DNA of 64,000 nucleotides from Qipengyuania citrea (GTDB lineage: Bacteria > Pseudomonadota > Alphaproteobacteria > Sphingomonadales > Sphingomonadaceae), in contig NZ_JALJZT010000002.1 in NCBI RefSeq assembly GCF_024171405.1, positions 1 through 64,000 of the forward strand. Direction: 5' to 3'. The notes under the pieces were generated by a model that worked only from the letters and a program-made list of their open reading frames with translations, did no database searches and was not told the origin of the DNA. The position numbers and the translations under genes were made by a program. Within the stretch, counting starts at the first letter, position 1; each line of letters begins with the position of its first letter. Below are positions 27,223-37,542 of this stretch, piece after piece.

Positions 27223-29880
27223 ATGACTTCGACCAACGACATCCGCCGCAGTTTCCTCGACTATTTCGCACGCCACGAGCATGCCGAAGTCGCCAGTGCG
27301 CCGCTCGTCCCCTTCAGCGATCCCACGCTGATGTTCGTCAACGCCGGCATGGTGCCGTTCAAGAACTCGTTCACCGGGCTCGAAACCCCTCCCGCGCCGC
27401 GCGCCACCAGCGCGCAGAAATGCGTGCGCGCCGGGGGCAAGCATAACGATCTCGACAATGTCGGCTACACCGCGCGGCACCACACTTTCTTCGAGATGCT
27501 CGGCAATTTCAGCTTCGGCGACTATTTCAAGGAGCAGGCGATCCTGCATGCCTGGACGCTGCTGACCGAGGAATGGGGTCTCGACAAGGACCGGCTGCTG
27601 GTTACCGTCTACCATACCGATGACGAGGCCTTCGACCTGTGGAAGAAGCTGACCGGCTTCGCCGACGAGCGCATCATCCGTATCCCGACCAAGGACAATT
27701 TCTGGGCGATGGGCTCGGATGGTCCCTGCGGGCCGTGTTCGGAGATCTTCTACGATCACGGCGACCATATCTGGGGTGGCCCTCCGGGATCACCCGAGGA
27801 GGACGGCGACCGCTTCGTCGAGATCTGGAACCTCGTGTTCATGCAGTTCACGCAGGAAAACGACCAGATCGTCGGCGACCTGCCTAAGCCGAGCATCGAT
27901 ACGGGCATGGGGATCGAACGCGTCGCCGCGGTGATGCAGGGGGTGCACGACAATTACGACACCGACACTTTCAGGAACCTGATCGCGGCGAGCGAGGGGC
28001 TGACCGGAGTGAAGGCCGAAGGCGACAGCACCGCCAGCCACCGGGTCATCGCCGACCATTTGCGCTCGACCAGCTTCCTGATGGCCGATGGCGTCCTGCC
28101 TTCGAACGAGGGCCGCGGCTATGTCCTGCGGCGGATCATGCGCCGTGCCATGCGCCATGCACACCTGCTCGGCGCGAGCGAACCGCTGATGCACCGTCTC
28201 GTGCCCGCTCTGGTCACCGAGATGGGCCAGGCCTATCCCGAACTGCAACGCGGGCAGGCGCTGATCGAAGAGGTGCTCGAACGCGAGGAAACGCAGTTCC
28301 GCCGCACGCTCGACAAGGGTCTCAAGCTGCTCGACGAGGCAACCGGCACGATGGGCGAGGGCGGGACGCTGGACGGGCAGACCGCGTTCAAGCTCTACGA
28401 CACCTATGGCTTCCCCTACGATCTGACCGAGGATGCGCTGCGCAGCCGCGGCATCACCGTCGACAAGGGCGGATTCGATGCGGCGATGGAGCAGCAGAAG
28501 GCGGCGGCCCGTGCGGCATGGAAGGGTTCGGGCCAGTCGGCCAGCGAAGAGGTCTGGTTCGATATCGCCGATGCGCAGGGATCGACCGAGTTCACCGGCT
28601 ACAATTCGACCACCGGCGAGGCTGAGGTGGTTGCGGTCGTCAAGGACGGCGCGCAGGTCCAGTCGGCCAAGGCCGGTGACGAAGTGGTGGTTCTGACCAA
28701 CCAGACGCCGTTCTATGGCGAAAGCGGCGGCCAGACCGGGGATGCGGGGCGGATATGGACGCCCGAAGGCTTCGAATTCGCAGTCGAGACCACCAACAAG
28801 CCGCTGGGCCGGCTGCACACGCATGTCGGCAGGATTGCCGGCGGTTCGGTCAAGGTCGGCGACGCGGTTCACCTGGAAGTCGATGCCGAACGGCGCGACC
28901 GGATCCGGGCGAACCATTCCGCGACGCACCTCGTCCATGCCGCACTGCGCAATCGCCTCGGCGATCATGTCACGCAGAAGGGTTCGCTGGTTTCCGAAGA
29001 CCGCTTCCGCTTCGACTTCTCGCATCCCAAGCCGCTCAGCGATGACGATATCGCGGCGATCGAGGCCGAGGTGAACGAGGAAATCCGCGCCAACGAACAG
29101 GTTGGCACACGGCTCATGACACCCGACGATGCGGTGGCTGCGGGCGCGCTGGCGCTGTTCGGCGAGAAGTACGGCGACGAAGTGCGTGTCCTCTCGATGG
29201 GCCGCACGGTCGGCGAAGGGCGCAATTATTCGGTCGAACTTTGCGGAGGCACGCATGTGAAGGCGACCGGCGATATCGGCCTGTTCAAGATCGTTTCCGA
29301 AAGCGCGGTCAGTTCGGGTGTCCGGCGGATCGAGGCGTTGACCGGCGAAGCGGCGCGCAAATGGCTTGTCGCGCGCGATGAGGCGGTGCGGCTTATCGCG
29401 GGCGCGCTCAAGACTTCGCCCGACGAGGCGCCGGCGCGGGTCACGGCACTGGTCGAGGAACGCAAACGGCTCGAGAAGGAACTTGCCGAAGCCAAGCGCG
29501 CGCTTGCGCTCGGTGGTGGCGGCGCGAGCGAATCCGGACCCGCCGACGAAGATGTCGGGGGTGTCACATTCTCGGGCCAGGTGGTTGAGGGACTCAATCC
29601 GAAGGACCTGCGTCCGCTGCTCGATGAAGCCAAGGGCCGGATCGGTTCGGGCATTGCCGCGATCTGTGCGGTCAATGACGGCAAGGGCGCCTTCGCGGTG
29701 GCCGTCACCGACGATCTGACCGAACGCTTCAGTGCAGTCGATCTGGTGCGTGCCGGGGTCGAGGCGCTGGGCGGGAAGGGTGGCGGCGGCCGCCCGGACA
29801 TGGCCCAGGGGGGCGGTCCGGACGGTGCCAAGGCCGACGAAGCGATTGCCGCGGTGCGCGGCAAACTTTCCGCCGGATAG
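27223..29880 (+). CDS. alaS: alanine--tRNA ligase
   Basis: Class II aminoacyl-tRNA synthetase of 885 residues that charges tRNA-Ala. The N-terminal catalytic core has [15 protein letters not shown] and [19 protein letters not shown]; the editing domain carries [12 protein letters not shown] and CGGTHVK with the zinc-binding HxxxH...CxxxH residues that clear mischarged Ser and Gly; the C-terminal domain ends with [11 protein letters not shown]. Full length for the family. The ATG at 27223 gives the conserved N-terminus ([16 protein letters not shown]). Confidence 0.97.
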   Translation: MTSTNDIRRSFLDYFARHEHAEVASAPLVPFSDPTLMFVNAGMVPFKNSFTGLETPPAPRATSAQKCVRAGGKHNDLDNVGYTARHHTFFEMLGNFSFGDYFKEQAILHAWTLLTEEWGLDKDRLLVTVYHTDDEAFDLWKKLTGFADERIIRIPTKDNFWAMGSDGPCGPCSEIFYDHGDHIWGGPPGSPEEDGDRFVEIWNLVFMQFTQENDQIVGDLPKPSIDTGMGIERVAAVMQGVHDNYDTDTFRNLIAASEGLTGVKAEGDSTASHRVIADHLRSTSFLMADGVLPSNEGRGYVLRRIMRRAMRHAHLLGASEPLMHRLVPALVTEMGQAYPELQRGQALIEEVLEREETQFRRTLDKGLKLLDEATGTMGEGGTLDGQTAFKLYDTYGFPYDLTEDALRSRGITVDKGGFDAAMEQQKAAARAAWKGSGQSASEEVWFDIADAQGSTEFTGYNSTTGEAEVVAVVKDGAQVQSAKAGDEVVVLTNQTPFYGESGGQTGDAGRIWTPEGFEFAVETTNKPLGRLHTHVGRIAGGSVKVGDAVHLEVDAERRDRIRANHSATHLVHAALRNRLGDHVTQKGSLVSEDRFRFDFSHPKPLSDDDIAAIEAEVNEEIRANEQVGTRLMTPDDAVAAGALALFGEKYGDEVRVLSMGRTVGEGRNYSVELCGGTHVKATGDIGLFKIVSESAVSSGVRRIEALTGEAARKWLVARDEAVRLIAGALKTSPDEAPARVTALVEERKRLEKELAEAKRALALGGGGASESGPADEDVGGVTFSGQVVEGLNPKDLRPLLDEAKGRIGSGIAAICAVNDGKGAFAVAVTDDLTERFSAVDLVRAGVEALGGKGGGGRPDMAQGGGPDGAKADEAIAAVRGKLSAG

Positions 29881-29885
29881 GTTGG

Positions 29886-30074
29886 TTAGCTACGGTTGCG
29901 CGATTTGCGGCCGACTTCGGACTGGCTGCCGCGCGGCAGGTCCTGACCGCCGGTATCGGATGGCTTGTTGGCATTCGCGCTAGGCGGTTCGACAGTGCTG
30001 ACCGGGTCCTGCACGTTCTGCGGCTTGAACTTTTCGCTGTTCGGCGTCGGTTTGGTCGGGTCGGGGTTGCTCAT
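29886..30074 (-). CDS. small Pro/Ser/Asn-rich hypothetical protein
   Basis: Sixty-two residues, strongly hydrophilic and probably disordered (MSNPDPTKPTPNSEKFKPQN at the start, GRKSRNRS at the end), with no membrane segment or cysteine. AAGGAGAAAGAC directly before the ATG is one of the best ribosome binding sites in the window, which supports translation. It converges on alaS and lies 43 bp after the cysteine-cluster gene on the same strand. No function is recognised. Confidence 0.6.
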   Translation of the reverse strand: MSNPDPTKPTPNSEKFKPQNVQDPVSTVEPPSANANKPSDTGGQDLPRGSQSEVGRKSRNRS

Positions 30075-30117
30075 GTCTTTCTCCTTCCCCCGACCAACGG
30101 TCGGAGAGCGTAGAAGT

Positions 30118-30639
30118 TCACCTTTCCCGTAGTTTGTCCGGATCGATCGAGCCGTAGACGCGCCTAGTGGCGGCTTGCGCCTTCGCGATACGGGCCGAAT
30201 CGCGCAGCGTTTCGCGCGAGGAAGCCACTGCCCTCAACTCGCTATCCAGCGCTTCCAGCCGGGCGGTGGTTTCCGCCCCGGGCTCAGTGGCAAGAGCGCG
30301 TGCAACGAGGAAGGCAAGGTCGCTGACCGGTCGCATGGCCAGAAAGCTCTCGACCATCGGACCCAGCAATTCGGGCTGTTCGCGCCAGTCGCGGCCTTCG
30401 AACAGCGTCTGGACGACATGCTGGCCCGCGCCGAAACATTCGAAGCGGATGCAGCCGGCAAAGCCTTGTTCGGCGCGGTCCGTATAGATCGTGCAACGCG
30501 CGTCGCCGCCGAGCTTGGGGCAGGGCTGGCCGGCCTCCTTTGCCGCGGCGAAACCCGGCATGTCCTGCGAAGGATAGGCGATGCAGCACAGCGCCGCGCA
30601 GCGCGCGCAATCCGAACGCGTTTCCAGCGGGGCCGCCAT
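30118..30639 (-). CDS. cysteine-cluster protein of unknown function
   Basis: Protein of 173 residues whose N-terminal 65 residues hold six or seven cysteines (CARCAALCC, then GQPCPKLGGDARCTIY and AGCIRFECFG), a spacing suggestive of a metal or iron-sulfur site similar in type to YkgJ-like proteins. The C-terminal part is helical with no recognised domain. It starts at the base adjoining the stop of the antiporter gene, so it is probably cotranscribed with that gene. Function unknown. Confidence 0.75.
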   Translation of the reverse strand: MAAPLETRSDCARCAALCCIAYPSQDMPGFAAAKEAGQPCPKLGGDARCTIYTDRAEQGFAGCIRFECFGAGQHVVQTLFEGRDWREQPELLGPMVESFLAMRPVSDLAFLVARALATEPGAETTARLEALDSELRAVASSRETLRDSARIAKAQAATRRVYGSIDPDKLRER

Positions 30640-32400
30640 CTAGACTTCCGCGGTGCTGGTCCGCAGTTTCGGCTTGTAGGTCAGCGCGCCTTCCTGCTCG
30701 ATCTGGCCGCGGAATTCGTCGCGTTTCTCGTGAATGGAGGCGATCACCGGCCCCATTGCCACGCCGATATCCACCAGCACCGCCTCGGACAATTGCAGCG
30801 AGCTTTCGAGCGTTTCGGGGACCGCGTGGCTTGCGCCCGCGCGGTAAAGCTCGGCGGCGTGCCGGACGTCGCGCGCGCGGCATACGATCAGCAGGTCGGG
30901 GTGCTCCTTGCGCAGCTTGGATACCAAGCGCTGCACCAATACCGGCTCATCCATGGTCAGCACCACGGCGAGCGCGTTCTCGATTCCCAGCCGGTCCATC
31001 GAATCGCCGCGCGCGGCATCGCCGAATGTGGCGCGGAAGCCATCGCGCTTTGCACTTTCGATCAGGTCGGGATCCGCATCGAGCGCAATATAGGGCTTGT
31101 CATGCGCGGTGAGCATCTGCGCCACTAGTCGCCCGACGCGGCCGGCGCCGACAATGATCACGCGTGGTTCGTCGGCGGTATCCTCGGGCAGTTCGGGGAC
31201 CGGTTCGACCCGCCGCGCGATGACGCGGCCGAGACGCGCGAGCAGCGGGGTGACCGTCAAGCCGATCGCAGTGACGATCTGCCAGAATTGCGCGGTGCCC
31301 GGCTGAATCAGCAGCGCGGCACTGGCCGCCGCAAGGATGATCAGTGTCGTTTCGGACGGGCTGGCCATCAGGATGCCGGTTTCCGCAGCCGTGCTGCGCC
31401 GTGCCCCCATCAGTCGCAGCAGGACGCCGGTAACCAGCGCCTTGAACGGCAGGATCAGCAGGACCGCGGTAAAGATCAGCGCGAAGTTTTCCCAGATCGT
31501 CTGCAGGTCGATGCTCATGCCCACGGTGATCAGGAAGATCCCCAGTGCGAGACCCTTGAACGGCTCCATGATGGCTTCGACTTCGCCGTGATATTCGGTC
31601 TCCGCGATCAGCAACCCGGCGATCAGCGCGCCGACGATTGGCGAGAGGCCGACCGCGGCGGTGGCGAGGCTGGCGCCGATGACCACCAGCAGCGAGGCCG
31701 CAAGAAACAGTTCGGGGCTCTTGGTGCGCGCGGCCTGGCCGAACAGCCGGGGCAGGGCGAAGCGGCCGAGAATCATCATCGCCGCGATCACCAGCCCGCC
31801 CTGCCACAGCGTGGTCAGCATGCCTTCCCAGCCTTCGCCGGCGGCATTGGGGGCCATCGCGCCGAGGACGAAGATGATTGGCACGATCATGATGTCTTCG
31901 AACAACAGCATCGACAGCGCCGCGCGCCCGACCGGCGAATGCGTGCCGGCAATCGGCAGGACGATGGCGGTGGACGAGAAGGCGAGCGCGAAGCCGAGCG
32001 CGAGCGCGCCGGTCCAGTATTGCCCCATCATCGACAGCGCCATAGCCAGCGAGCTGCCGATAACCAGCAGCTCCATTGCGCCCAGCCCGAAGACCAGTTT
32101 ACGCATTTGCCACAAGCGGTTGAAGCTGAGTTCCAGACCGATCGTGAAGAGTAGCAGGATAATCCCGAATTCGGCGAAGGGCTCGAGCGCCTCGGGATCG
32201 GAGATGGTAATGTGGTTGAGCCAAGGGTGCTCGAACACGAGCCGCCCGAGCCCGAAGGGGCCGACCGCAACCCCGATCAGGATGAACCCAATGATCGGGG
32301 TCACGCGAAACCGCGTGAACACGGGGATGACCAGCCCGGCCGCGCCGAGGATCACCAGCGCGTCGGATACTGCCGGACTTGCGAATTCAGCCGATGCCAT
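30640..32400 (-). CDS. CPA2-type cation:proton antiporter with RCK domain (KefB/KefC-like)
   Basis: Inner membrane protein of 586 residues: about 12-13 transmembrane helices (residues 1-400) of the Na+/H+ exchanger fold (GRAALSMLLFEDIMIVPIIF, then IVGALIAGLLIAETEY), followed by a cytoplasmic RCK N nucleotide-binding domain (VIIVGAGRVGRLVAQML near 430) and a short tail. The family exports K+ coupled to H+ and in E. coli is gated by glutathione adducts. No separate ancillary subunit (KefF/KefG) is adjacent. GGAAGG precedes the ATG. Confidence 0.92.
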   Translation of the reverse strand: MASAEFASPAVSDALVILGAAGLVIPVFTRFRVTPIIGFILIGVAVGPFGLGRLVFEHPWLNHITISDPEALEPFAEFGIILLLFTIGLELSFNRLWQMRKLVFGLGAMELLVIGSSLAMALSMMGQYWTGALALGFALAFSSTAIVLPIAGTHSPVGRAALSMLLFEDIMIVPIIFVLGAMAPNAAGEGWEGMLTTLWQGGLVIAAMMILGRFALPRLFGQAARTKSPELFLAASLLVVIGASLATAAVGLSPIVGALIAGLLIAETEYHGEVEAIMEPFKGLALGIFLITVGMSIDLQTIWENFALIFTAVLLILPFKALVTGVLLRLMGARRSTAAETGILMASPSETTLIILAAASAALLIQPGTAQFWQIVTAIGLTVTPLLARLGRVIARRVEPVPELPEDTADEPRVIIVGAGRVGRLVAQMLTAHDKPYIALDADPDLIESAKRDGFRATFGDAARGDSMDRLGIENALAVVLTMDEPVLVQRLVSKLRKEHPDLLIVCRARDVRHAAELYRAGASHAVPETLESSLQLSEAVLVDIGVAMGPVIASIHEKRDEFRGQIEQEGALTYKPKLRTSTAEV

Positions 32401-32449
32401 GCGACCTTCCGTAACCGCGCCGGGTCAGGCTGTCACGACGCGATCCGCG

Positions 32450-34105
32450 CTAACCCCCACCCGGATGCGCAGGGCCGAGGGGTTCACGGCGCGGGCGCGG
32501 CTTGCCCGGATGCTTTCCGTCTTCGTCCCACTCGATGCGGTAGAGGTCGAAACGCCGGTCGGCGAGGTTGCGCACTGTCCCTTCGGCGCGCGCCCAGCTG
32601 AGGTCGGCAAGATTGATGTCGCTGATCGTCAGTGTCTCGACATTTTCGCTCGCTTCGGCGGCAATCCCGTCGCGGGCGAAGGGGAAATCGCAAGGCGTCA
32701 GGATACAGCTCTGCGCATACTGGATATCCATGTTCGCGACATTGGGCAGATTGCCGACATTGCCGCTGAGCACGACGAAGCACTGGTTCTCGATCGCGCG
32801 CGCCTGACCGCAATAGCGTACGCGCAGATAGCCCTGGCGGCTGTCGGTGCAGAACGGCACGAAGATGATCCGCGCGCCTTCGTCGGCGAGGCGCCGCGAC
32901 AGCTCGGGGAACTCGCTGTCGTAGCAGATCTGCACCCCGATCGGACCGCAGTCGGTCTGGATCACCTCGACCTTGTCGCCGCCCTTGATGTTCCACCAAT
33001 AGCGCTCGTTCGGCGTGGGGTGGATCTTCTCCTGCGCATGCACTGCGCCGTCGCGCAGGCAGACATAGGCGACATTGTGGATGTCGCCATCCTCCATCCG
33101 CGTCGGATGCGAACCGGCGATGATGTTGATGTTGTAGCGCATCGCCATCTCGGAAATGTCGCGGCGCAGACGCGGGGTGTATTCGGACAGGCGCTCGATC
33201 GCCTCGACGGGGGAGAGTTCCTTCTCCTCGAAGCTCAACAGCATAAGCGTGAACAGTTCGGGAAAGACGATGAAGTCCGCCTCGTAATCGCTTGCGACAT
33301 CGACGAAATATTTAATGGCGCGCATGAATTCGTCGTAATCCGCGACCGCGCGCGCCTGGAGCTGGCAGGTCGCGACGCGCACCGCCTCGACCCCGCGTGG
33401 CAGCCGCTTCTTCACCGGCTGGTCGCGCTCGACATAAGGGTTGCGCCAGACCATCATCACCGCATTGGCCATCGAGGCTTTGTCTTCGGGCAGATAGCCT
33501 TGCATGATCCGTTCGGGTTCGAAGCCGTTGGCCAGCTGGAAGCGCAGCACCGGATCGTGCAGTTTCCCCTCGACCACCTTGGCGAGATAGTCCTGCGGAT
33601 TTTCGACCTTGCGGCGGAAGCGGCGGTAATTGGGCATCCGCCCGGCAAAGACGATACCCGTCAGGTCCATTTCCTCGGCCAGCGCGCGTCGTTCTTCATA
33701 CAGGCGCCGCCCGATGCGCACGCCGCGCACCTTGGGATCGACGCACATCTCGTAGCCATAGAGCCAGTCGCCGGTCGGATCGTGACGGCTACCATATCCA
33801 TTGCCGGTGATCTCGTCCCAGTCGTGCGGCTGGAAGGCGAGCGCTTCGGCAAGCTGCATGGTCGCGCAATAGCCGACGACCTCGTCATCGAGCAGCGCGA
33901 CGAAGCAGCCTTCGCGGAAATTGTTGATCTGCCCGCGGATTTCGCCGTGCGTGTAGGCGGGCATATCCTCGTAAACCCGCCGCACCAGGTGCGCGATGCC
34001 CGGAATGTCCTTGATCATCGCATTGCGCACTTCGAGCCGGCGCTGGCCGAACTTCTCGGGGCCTTTGCGTTTCACGGTGCGCTTCTTGTTTGCCGGTGCG
34101 GCCAT
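32450..34105 (-). CDS. GNAT acetyltransferase / carbon-nitrogen hydrolase fusion protein
   Basis: Two-domain protein of 551 residues. Residues about 24-210 are a GNAT N-acetyltransferase (VRNAMIKDIPGIAHLVRRVY; acetyl-CoA loop VDPKVRGVRIGRRLYEER). Residues about 240-525 are a nitrilase-superfamily amidase with the triad visible as Glu in FIVFPELFTL, Lys in AQEKIHPTPNE and Cys in VQICYDSEFPELSRR. This fusion is known as a conserved family but its substrate is unsettled. One role for each domain, an amide acceptor acetylated then cleaved, is speculation. It is followed by icd on the same strand, 109 bp upstream. Confidence 0.9.
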   Translation of the reverse strand: MAAPANKKRTVKRKGPEKFGQRRLEVRNAMIKDIPGIAHLVRRVYEDMPAYTHGEIRGQINNFREGCFVALLDDEVVGYCATMQLAEALAFQPHDWDEITGNGYGSRHDPTGDWLYGYEMCVDPKVRGVRIGRRLYEERRALAEEMDLTGIVFAGRMPNYRRFRRKVENPQDYLAKVVEGKLHDPVLRFQLANGFEPERIMQGYLPEDKASMANAVMMVWRNPYVERDQPVKKRLPRGVEAVRVATCQLQARAVADYDEFMRAIKYFVDVASDYEADFIVFPELFTLMLLSFEEKELSPVEAIERLSEYTPRLRRDISEMAMRYNINIIAGSHPTRMEDGDIHNVAYVCLRDGAVHAQEKIHPTPNERYWWNIKGGDKVEVIQTDCGPIGVQICYDSEFPELSRRLADEGARIIFVPFCTDSRQGYLRVRYCGQARAIENQCFVVLSGNVGNLPNVANMDIQYAQSCILTPCDFPFARDGIAAEASENVETLTISDINLADLSWARAEGTVRNLADRRFDLYRIEWDEDGKHPGKPRPRREPLGPAHPGGG

Positions 34106-34214
34106 GTAATCCCTGTCTGTTCTGGTGACCCCTTACGACAAGACCGGAACCGGCGCGTGCCGGTCCCGGTCTCGTGCGTCACTGCCTAGGCAATGACGAA
34201 GTCGGCGGTTGGTT

Positions 34215-35435
34215 TCAGGCCCAGGCCTGCATTTCCGTTTCGAGGTTGTCGACGATCGCCTCGAAGAACTGCTCGGTGGTCATCCAGCTCTGGTCGGGGC
34301 CGATGAGCAGCGCGAGGTCCTTGGTCATCTTGCCACTTTCGACGGTCTGGATGCAAACCCGCTCGAGCGTTTCGCCGAACTTGACCACGTCGGGCGTGTT
34401 GTCGAAGCGCCCGCGATAGATCAGGCCGCGCGTCCAGGCGAAGATGCTGGCGATCGGGTTGGTCGAGGTCGCCTTGCCTTCCTGGTGCTGGCGATAGTGG
34501 CGGGTGACCGTCCCATGCGCAGCTTCGGCTTCGACGGTCTTGCCGTCGGGCGTCATCAGCACGCTGGTCATCAGGCCGAGCGAGCCGAAGCCCTGCGCCA
34601 CCACGTCCGACTGAACGTCGCCGTCGTAGTTCTTGCAGGCCCAGACGAACTTGCCGCTCCACTTGAGCGCGGATGCGACCATGTCGTCGATCAAGCGGTG
34701 TTCGTAGATGATGTTCGCTTCAGCGAATTTGTCCTTGAATTCGCTCTCAAACACTTCCTCGAACAGGTCCTTGAAACGACCGTCATACTTCTTGAGGATG
34801 GTGTTCTTGGTCGACAGATACACCGGCCAGCCACGGTCGAGGCCGTAGTTCATGCAGGCACGCGCGAAGTCGCGGATGCTGTCGTCGAGATTGTACATCG
34901 CCATGGCGACGCCCGAGCTCTGGAATTCGTAGACATCGAGATCGATGTTCTCGCCATTCTCGCCTTCGAAGACGAGGCGCAGCTTGCCGGGGCCGGGGAT
35001 CAACGTGTCCTTGGCGCGGTACTGGTCACCGAAAGCGTGACGGCCGACGACGATGGGATCGGTCCAGCCCGGGACGAGGCGCGGAACGTTGTCGATCACG
35101 ATCGGCTCGCGGAAGACGACGCCGCCAAGGATGTTGCGGATCGTGCCATTGGGGCTGACCCACATCTTCTTGAGGCCGAATTCCTCGACGCGGGCTTCAT
35201 CGGGGGTGATGGTGGCGCATTTCACGCCCACGCCATATTGCTTGATCGCATTGGCCGCGTCGATCGTGATCTGGTCTTCCGTCTCGTCGCGCTTTTCGAT
35301 CGAAAGATCGTAATATTTCAGATCGACGTCGAGATAGGGCAGGATCAGCCGCTCGCGGATCCATTCCCAGATGATCTTCGTCATTTCGTCGCCGTCGAGC
35401 TCGACGATCGGGTTCGCAACCTTGATCTTCGCCAT
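34215..35435 (-). CDS. icd: NADP-dependent isocitrate dehydrogenase
   Basis: TCA-cycle enzyme of 406 residues converting isocitrate to 2-oxoglutarate and NADPH. It belongs to the eukaryote-like/type II branch common in alphaproteobacteria: [18 protein letters not shown] at the N-terminus, substrate-site block [19 protein letters not shown], and [17 protein letters not shown] near the C-terminus. Length normal. The ATG at 35435 starts the conserved MAKIKVANP; the open frame extends upstream without similarity. Divergent from the exopolysaccharide locus. Confidence 0.97.
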   Translation of the reverse strand: MAKIKVANPIVELDGDEMTKIIWEWIRERLILPYLDVDLKYYDLSIEKRDETEDQITIDAANAIKQYGVGVKCATITPDEARVEEFGLKKMWVSPNGTIRNILGGVVFREPIVIDNVPRLVPGWTDPIVVGRHAFGDQYRAKDTLIPGPGKLRLVFEGENGENIDLDVYEFQSSGVAMAMYNLDDSIRDFARACMNYGLDRGWPVYLSTKNTILKKYDGRFKDLFEEVFESEFKDKFAEANIIYEHRLIDDMVASALKWSGKFVWACKNYDGDVQSDVVAQGFGSLGLMTSVLMTPDGKTVEAEAAHGTVTRHYRQHQEGKATSTNPIASIFAWTRGLIYRGRFDNTPDVVKFGETLERVCIQTVESGKMTKDLALLIGPDQSWMTTEQFFEAIVDNLETEMQAWA

Positions 35436-35669
35436 GGGGTTCCTGTTCGTTCGAATGAGAGTTGCGCGCGCCATAGCAGAGCGCGGGCCGAGGGCAAGGG
35501 AGCGGTCACGTTGGAAGCGGAGGGCCACGTGGCGCATGGGCTGTCAGCCCGATTGCCGTAGCGGTCCCACAATGGCGCAAATAGACAATACGGATTGCCA
35601 CGGAGAGTTAACGGAGACTATGATCCGGTTAACCCGCGCATCTTGCATGAAGCACAAGAACAACGTCGC

Positions 35670-37082
35670 ATGGTCATCCATACCCCCCGGGAAGAGAAGG
35701 GCGGAGCGAAGAACGTGTATCTTGAGAATGTCTCCCACGCGGTTCGCCGCCCGGCGATGGAAGGTCGCCGTATTCAGCTGTATCTGCTGATGCTGCTGGT
35801 CGATGCCCTGATCCTGCTTGGCAGTTTCGTGGCCGCCGGAGGCTTTTATCGCAATCAGTGGCCGCATGAACTCGCCATTGCGATGGGCTGGGCTTTCCTG
35901 CCGATCTTCCTGGTCATTGCAGTGCATCAACGGTGTTATTCGATCCGCGCGCTCGACGAAGCGCGCTACGCGATCGGACAGGTTGGCCTCGCACTGGTGG
36001 TGTCAGCCATGTTGTGTACGGTGATGATCTTCTACGCCAAGGCTGCGACCGAATTCTCGCGCGTCATGCTCTCGCTCGCGCTGGTTCTCGCCTTTGCCGG
36101 CATGGCCTTGTTCCGGATCGGCATGCATTTCAGCCTGCGCCAGGCCTACGGTCCGAGCGTGAGTTCGGTACTGGTGGTCATGGATGGCGGGCCAAAGGTG
36201 ACCATTCGTGGTGCGCAGGTCGTTCATGCCGAGGATTTCGACATCTCCGGCGCGCATGCTTCACCCGACAGTCTCGATCGCATTGGCCGGATGATGCGCG
36301 GCATGGATCGTGTCGTCGTCAGTTGCGCGGCCGACCAGCGCCCGAAATGGGCGAGCGTCATGCGCGGGGCGGGCGTGCGCGGTGAGGTTATCTCCACCGC
36401 CTTGCAGGAACTTGGCGCAATCGCGCTGGAGCGCGAGGGCGGCCAGTCCTTCCTGGTTGTCTCGACCGGTCCCCTGGCGCTTCATGCCCGCATCTTCAAG
36501 CGGGTCATGGATCTGGCGATCACCGTGCCGGCGTTGATCCTGCTCAGTCCGCTGATGGCGCTGGTAGCTGTGCTGATCAAGCTTGAGGACGGGGGGCCGA
36601 TCTTCTTCGTCCAGCAGCGCATGGGCGCGCATAATTGCCTGTTCGACATGCTCAAGTTTCGCTCGATGCGCGTAGAAAAGGGCGACTGCAAGGGCGCGCG
36701 CTCGACCTCGCGCGAAGACGATCGTGTGACGCGGATCGGGGCCATCATTCGCAAGACGTCGATCGACGAACTGCCGCAGCTCATCAATGTCCTGCGTTCG
36801 GAAATGAGCGTGGTCGGGCCGCGTCCGCATGCATTGGGGTCGCAGGCGGGCAAAAAGCTCTTCTGGGAAGTCGATACCGATTATTGGCAGCGGCACGCGC
36901 TCAAGCCGGGTCTTACCGGCCTGGCCCAGGTTCGCGGGCACCGCGGCGCGACCGAAACCGAAGGTCATCTAAAGGACCGGCTCCAGGCGGATCTGGAGTA
37001 CATTCGCAACTGGTCGGTCTTGCGTGACATCAAAATCATATTCGCGACGGCCCGGGTCCTGGTGCACCCGAATGCATATTGA
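35670..37082 (+). CDS. polyprenyl-phosphate sugar phosphotransferase (initiating glycosyltransferase)
   Basis: First gene of the exopolysaccharide region, about 470 residues. Four or five N-terminal transmembrane helices (from YLLMLLVDALILLGSFVAA), a middle domain, then a C-terminal bacterial sugar transferase domain (about 280-470) with RVMDLAITVPALILLSPLMA, GPIFFVQQRMG, LKFRSMRVEK and VGPRPHAL. Such WbaP/GumD-like enzymes move sugar-1-phosphate from a UDP-sugar to undecaprenyl phosphate and thereby start repeat-unit assembly. The start is uncertain: ATG at 35670 or a GTG at 35715. Two GTTAAC words flank the upstream region. Confidence 0.9.
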   Translation: MVIHTPREEKGGAKNVYLENVSHAVRRPAMEGRRIQLYLLMLLVDALILLGSFVAAGGFYRNQWPHELAIAMGWAFLPIFLVIAVHQRCYSIRALDEARYAIGQVGLALVVSAMLCTVMIFYAKAATEFSRVMLSLALVLAFAGMALFRIGMHFSLRQAYGPSVSSVLVVMDGGPKVTIRGAQVVHAEDFDISGAHASPDSLDRIGRMMRGMDRVVVSCAADQRPKWASVMRGAGVRGEVISTALQELGAIALEREGGQSFLVVSTGPLALHARIFKRVMDLAITVPALILLSPLMALVAVLIKLEDGGPIFFVQQRMGAHNCLFDMLKFRSMRVEKGDCKGARSTSREDDRVTRIGAIIRKTSIDELPQLINVLRSEMSVVGPRPHALGSQAGKKLFWEVDTDYWQRHALKPGLTGLAQVRGHRGATETEGHLKDRLQADLEYIRNWSVLRDIKIIFATARVLVHPNAY

Positions 37083-37247
37083 CCTGTCCTTGAGCCGACG
37101 TAAGGTGCTTTGAGAATAGAATGGGTCGGAGCTGACTGCGTTGTAAAAATGCGACGTAACAATGAATTATCCGGTTGCGCGGTATTCGAATCGCTGCTAG
37201 CGAAAAATCGAATTCTCGCGTAAGAATAAAACTTAAGGAGACTAAAT

Positions 37248-37487
37248 ATGAAGACCAGCCGCCTTCTCGCCGGCCTCGCAGCCGCAACCATGGCCGTCGG
37301 TTCGGTATCCGCTGCTGCAGCTGACGCTGCCGTTGCAACCGACCTTTCGCGCTCGACCGCCGAAGCTGGTGAAACCAGTGAACTCGGTGGCGCAGGCCTG
37401 ATCATCGCGATCCTTGCTGGTATCGCTGTGGTTGCCGGCGTGATCGTCGCTGCCAGCGACGACGATGACGAAGCTGTTAGCCCGTAA
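37248..37487 (+). CDS. small exported or membrane protein with acidic C-terminus
   Basis: Seventy-nine residues: an Ala-rich signal-like N-terminus (SRLLAGLAAATMAVGSVSAAAADA), a Thr/Ser/Glu-rich middle, one very hydrophobic helix (AGLIIAILAGIAVVAGVIVAA) and an acidic tail SDDDDEAVSP. TAAGGAGACTAAAT precedes the ATG and a terminator follows, so it has its own transcription unit inside the exopolysaccharide locus. No function is recognised; short proteins of this build sit at the start of similar loci in sphingomonads as far as I recall, but that was not checked. Confidence 0.75.
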   Translation: MKTSRLLAGLAAATMAVGSVSAAAADAAVATDLSRSTAEAGETSELGGAGLIIAILAGIAVVAGVIVAASDDDDEAVSP

Positions 37488-37511
37488 GCTTCTAGCGAAT
37501 TTCAAAGATGA

Positions 37512-37542
37512 GGCCGCTACCGTTTTCCGGTGGCGGCCTTTT
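37512..37542 (+). terminator. rho-independent terminator after the small membrane protein
   Basis: GGCCGCTACCG pairs with CGGTGGCGGCC (one G-U pair) around TTTTC and is followed by TTTT, 24 bp after the stop codon. It separates the small gene from the glycosyltransferase-sulfotransferase operon. Confidence 0.88.

Noticed and set aside
35601-35640. Full CtrA site (TTAA-N7-TTAA) before the initiating transferase
   Set aside because: The two TTAA words are 17 bases apart, not seven; only half-site-like words remain.
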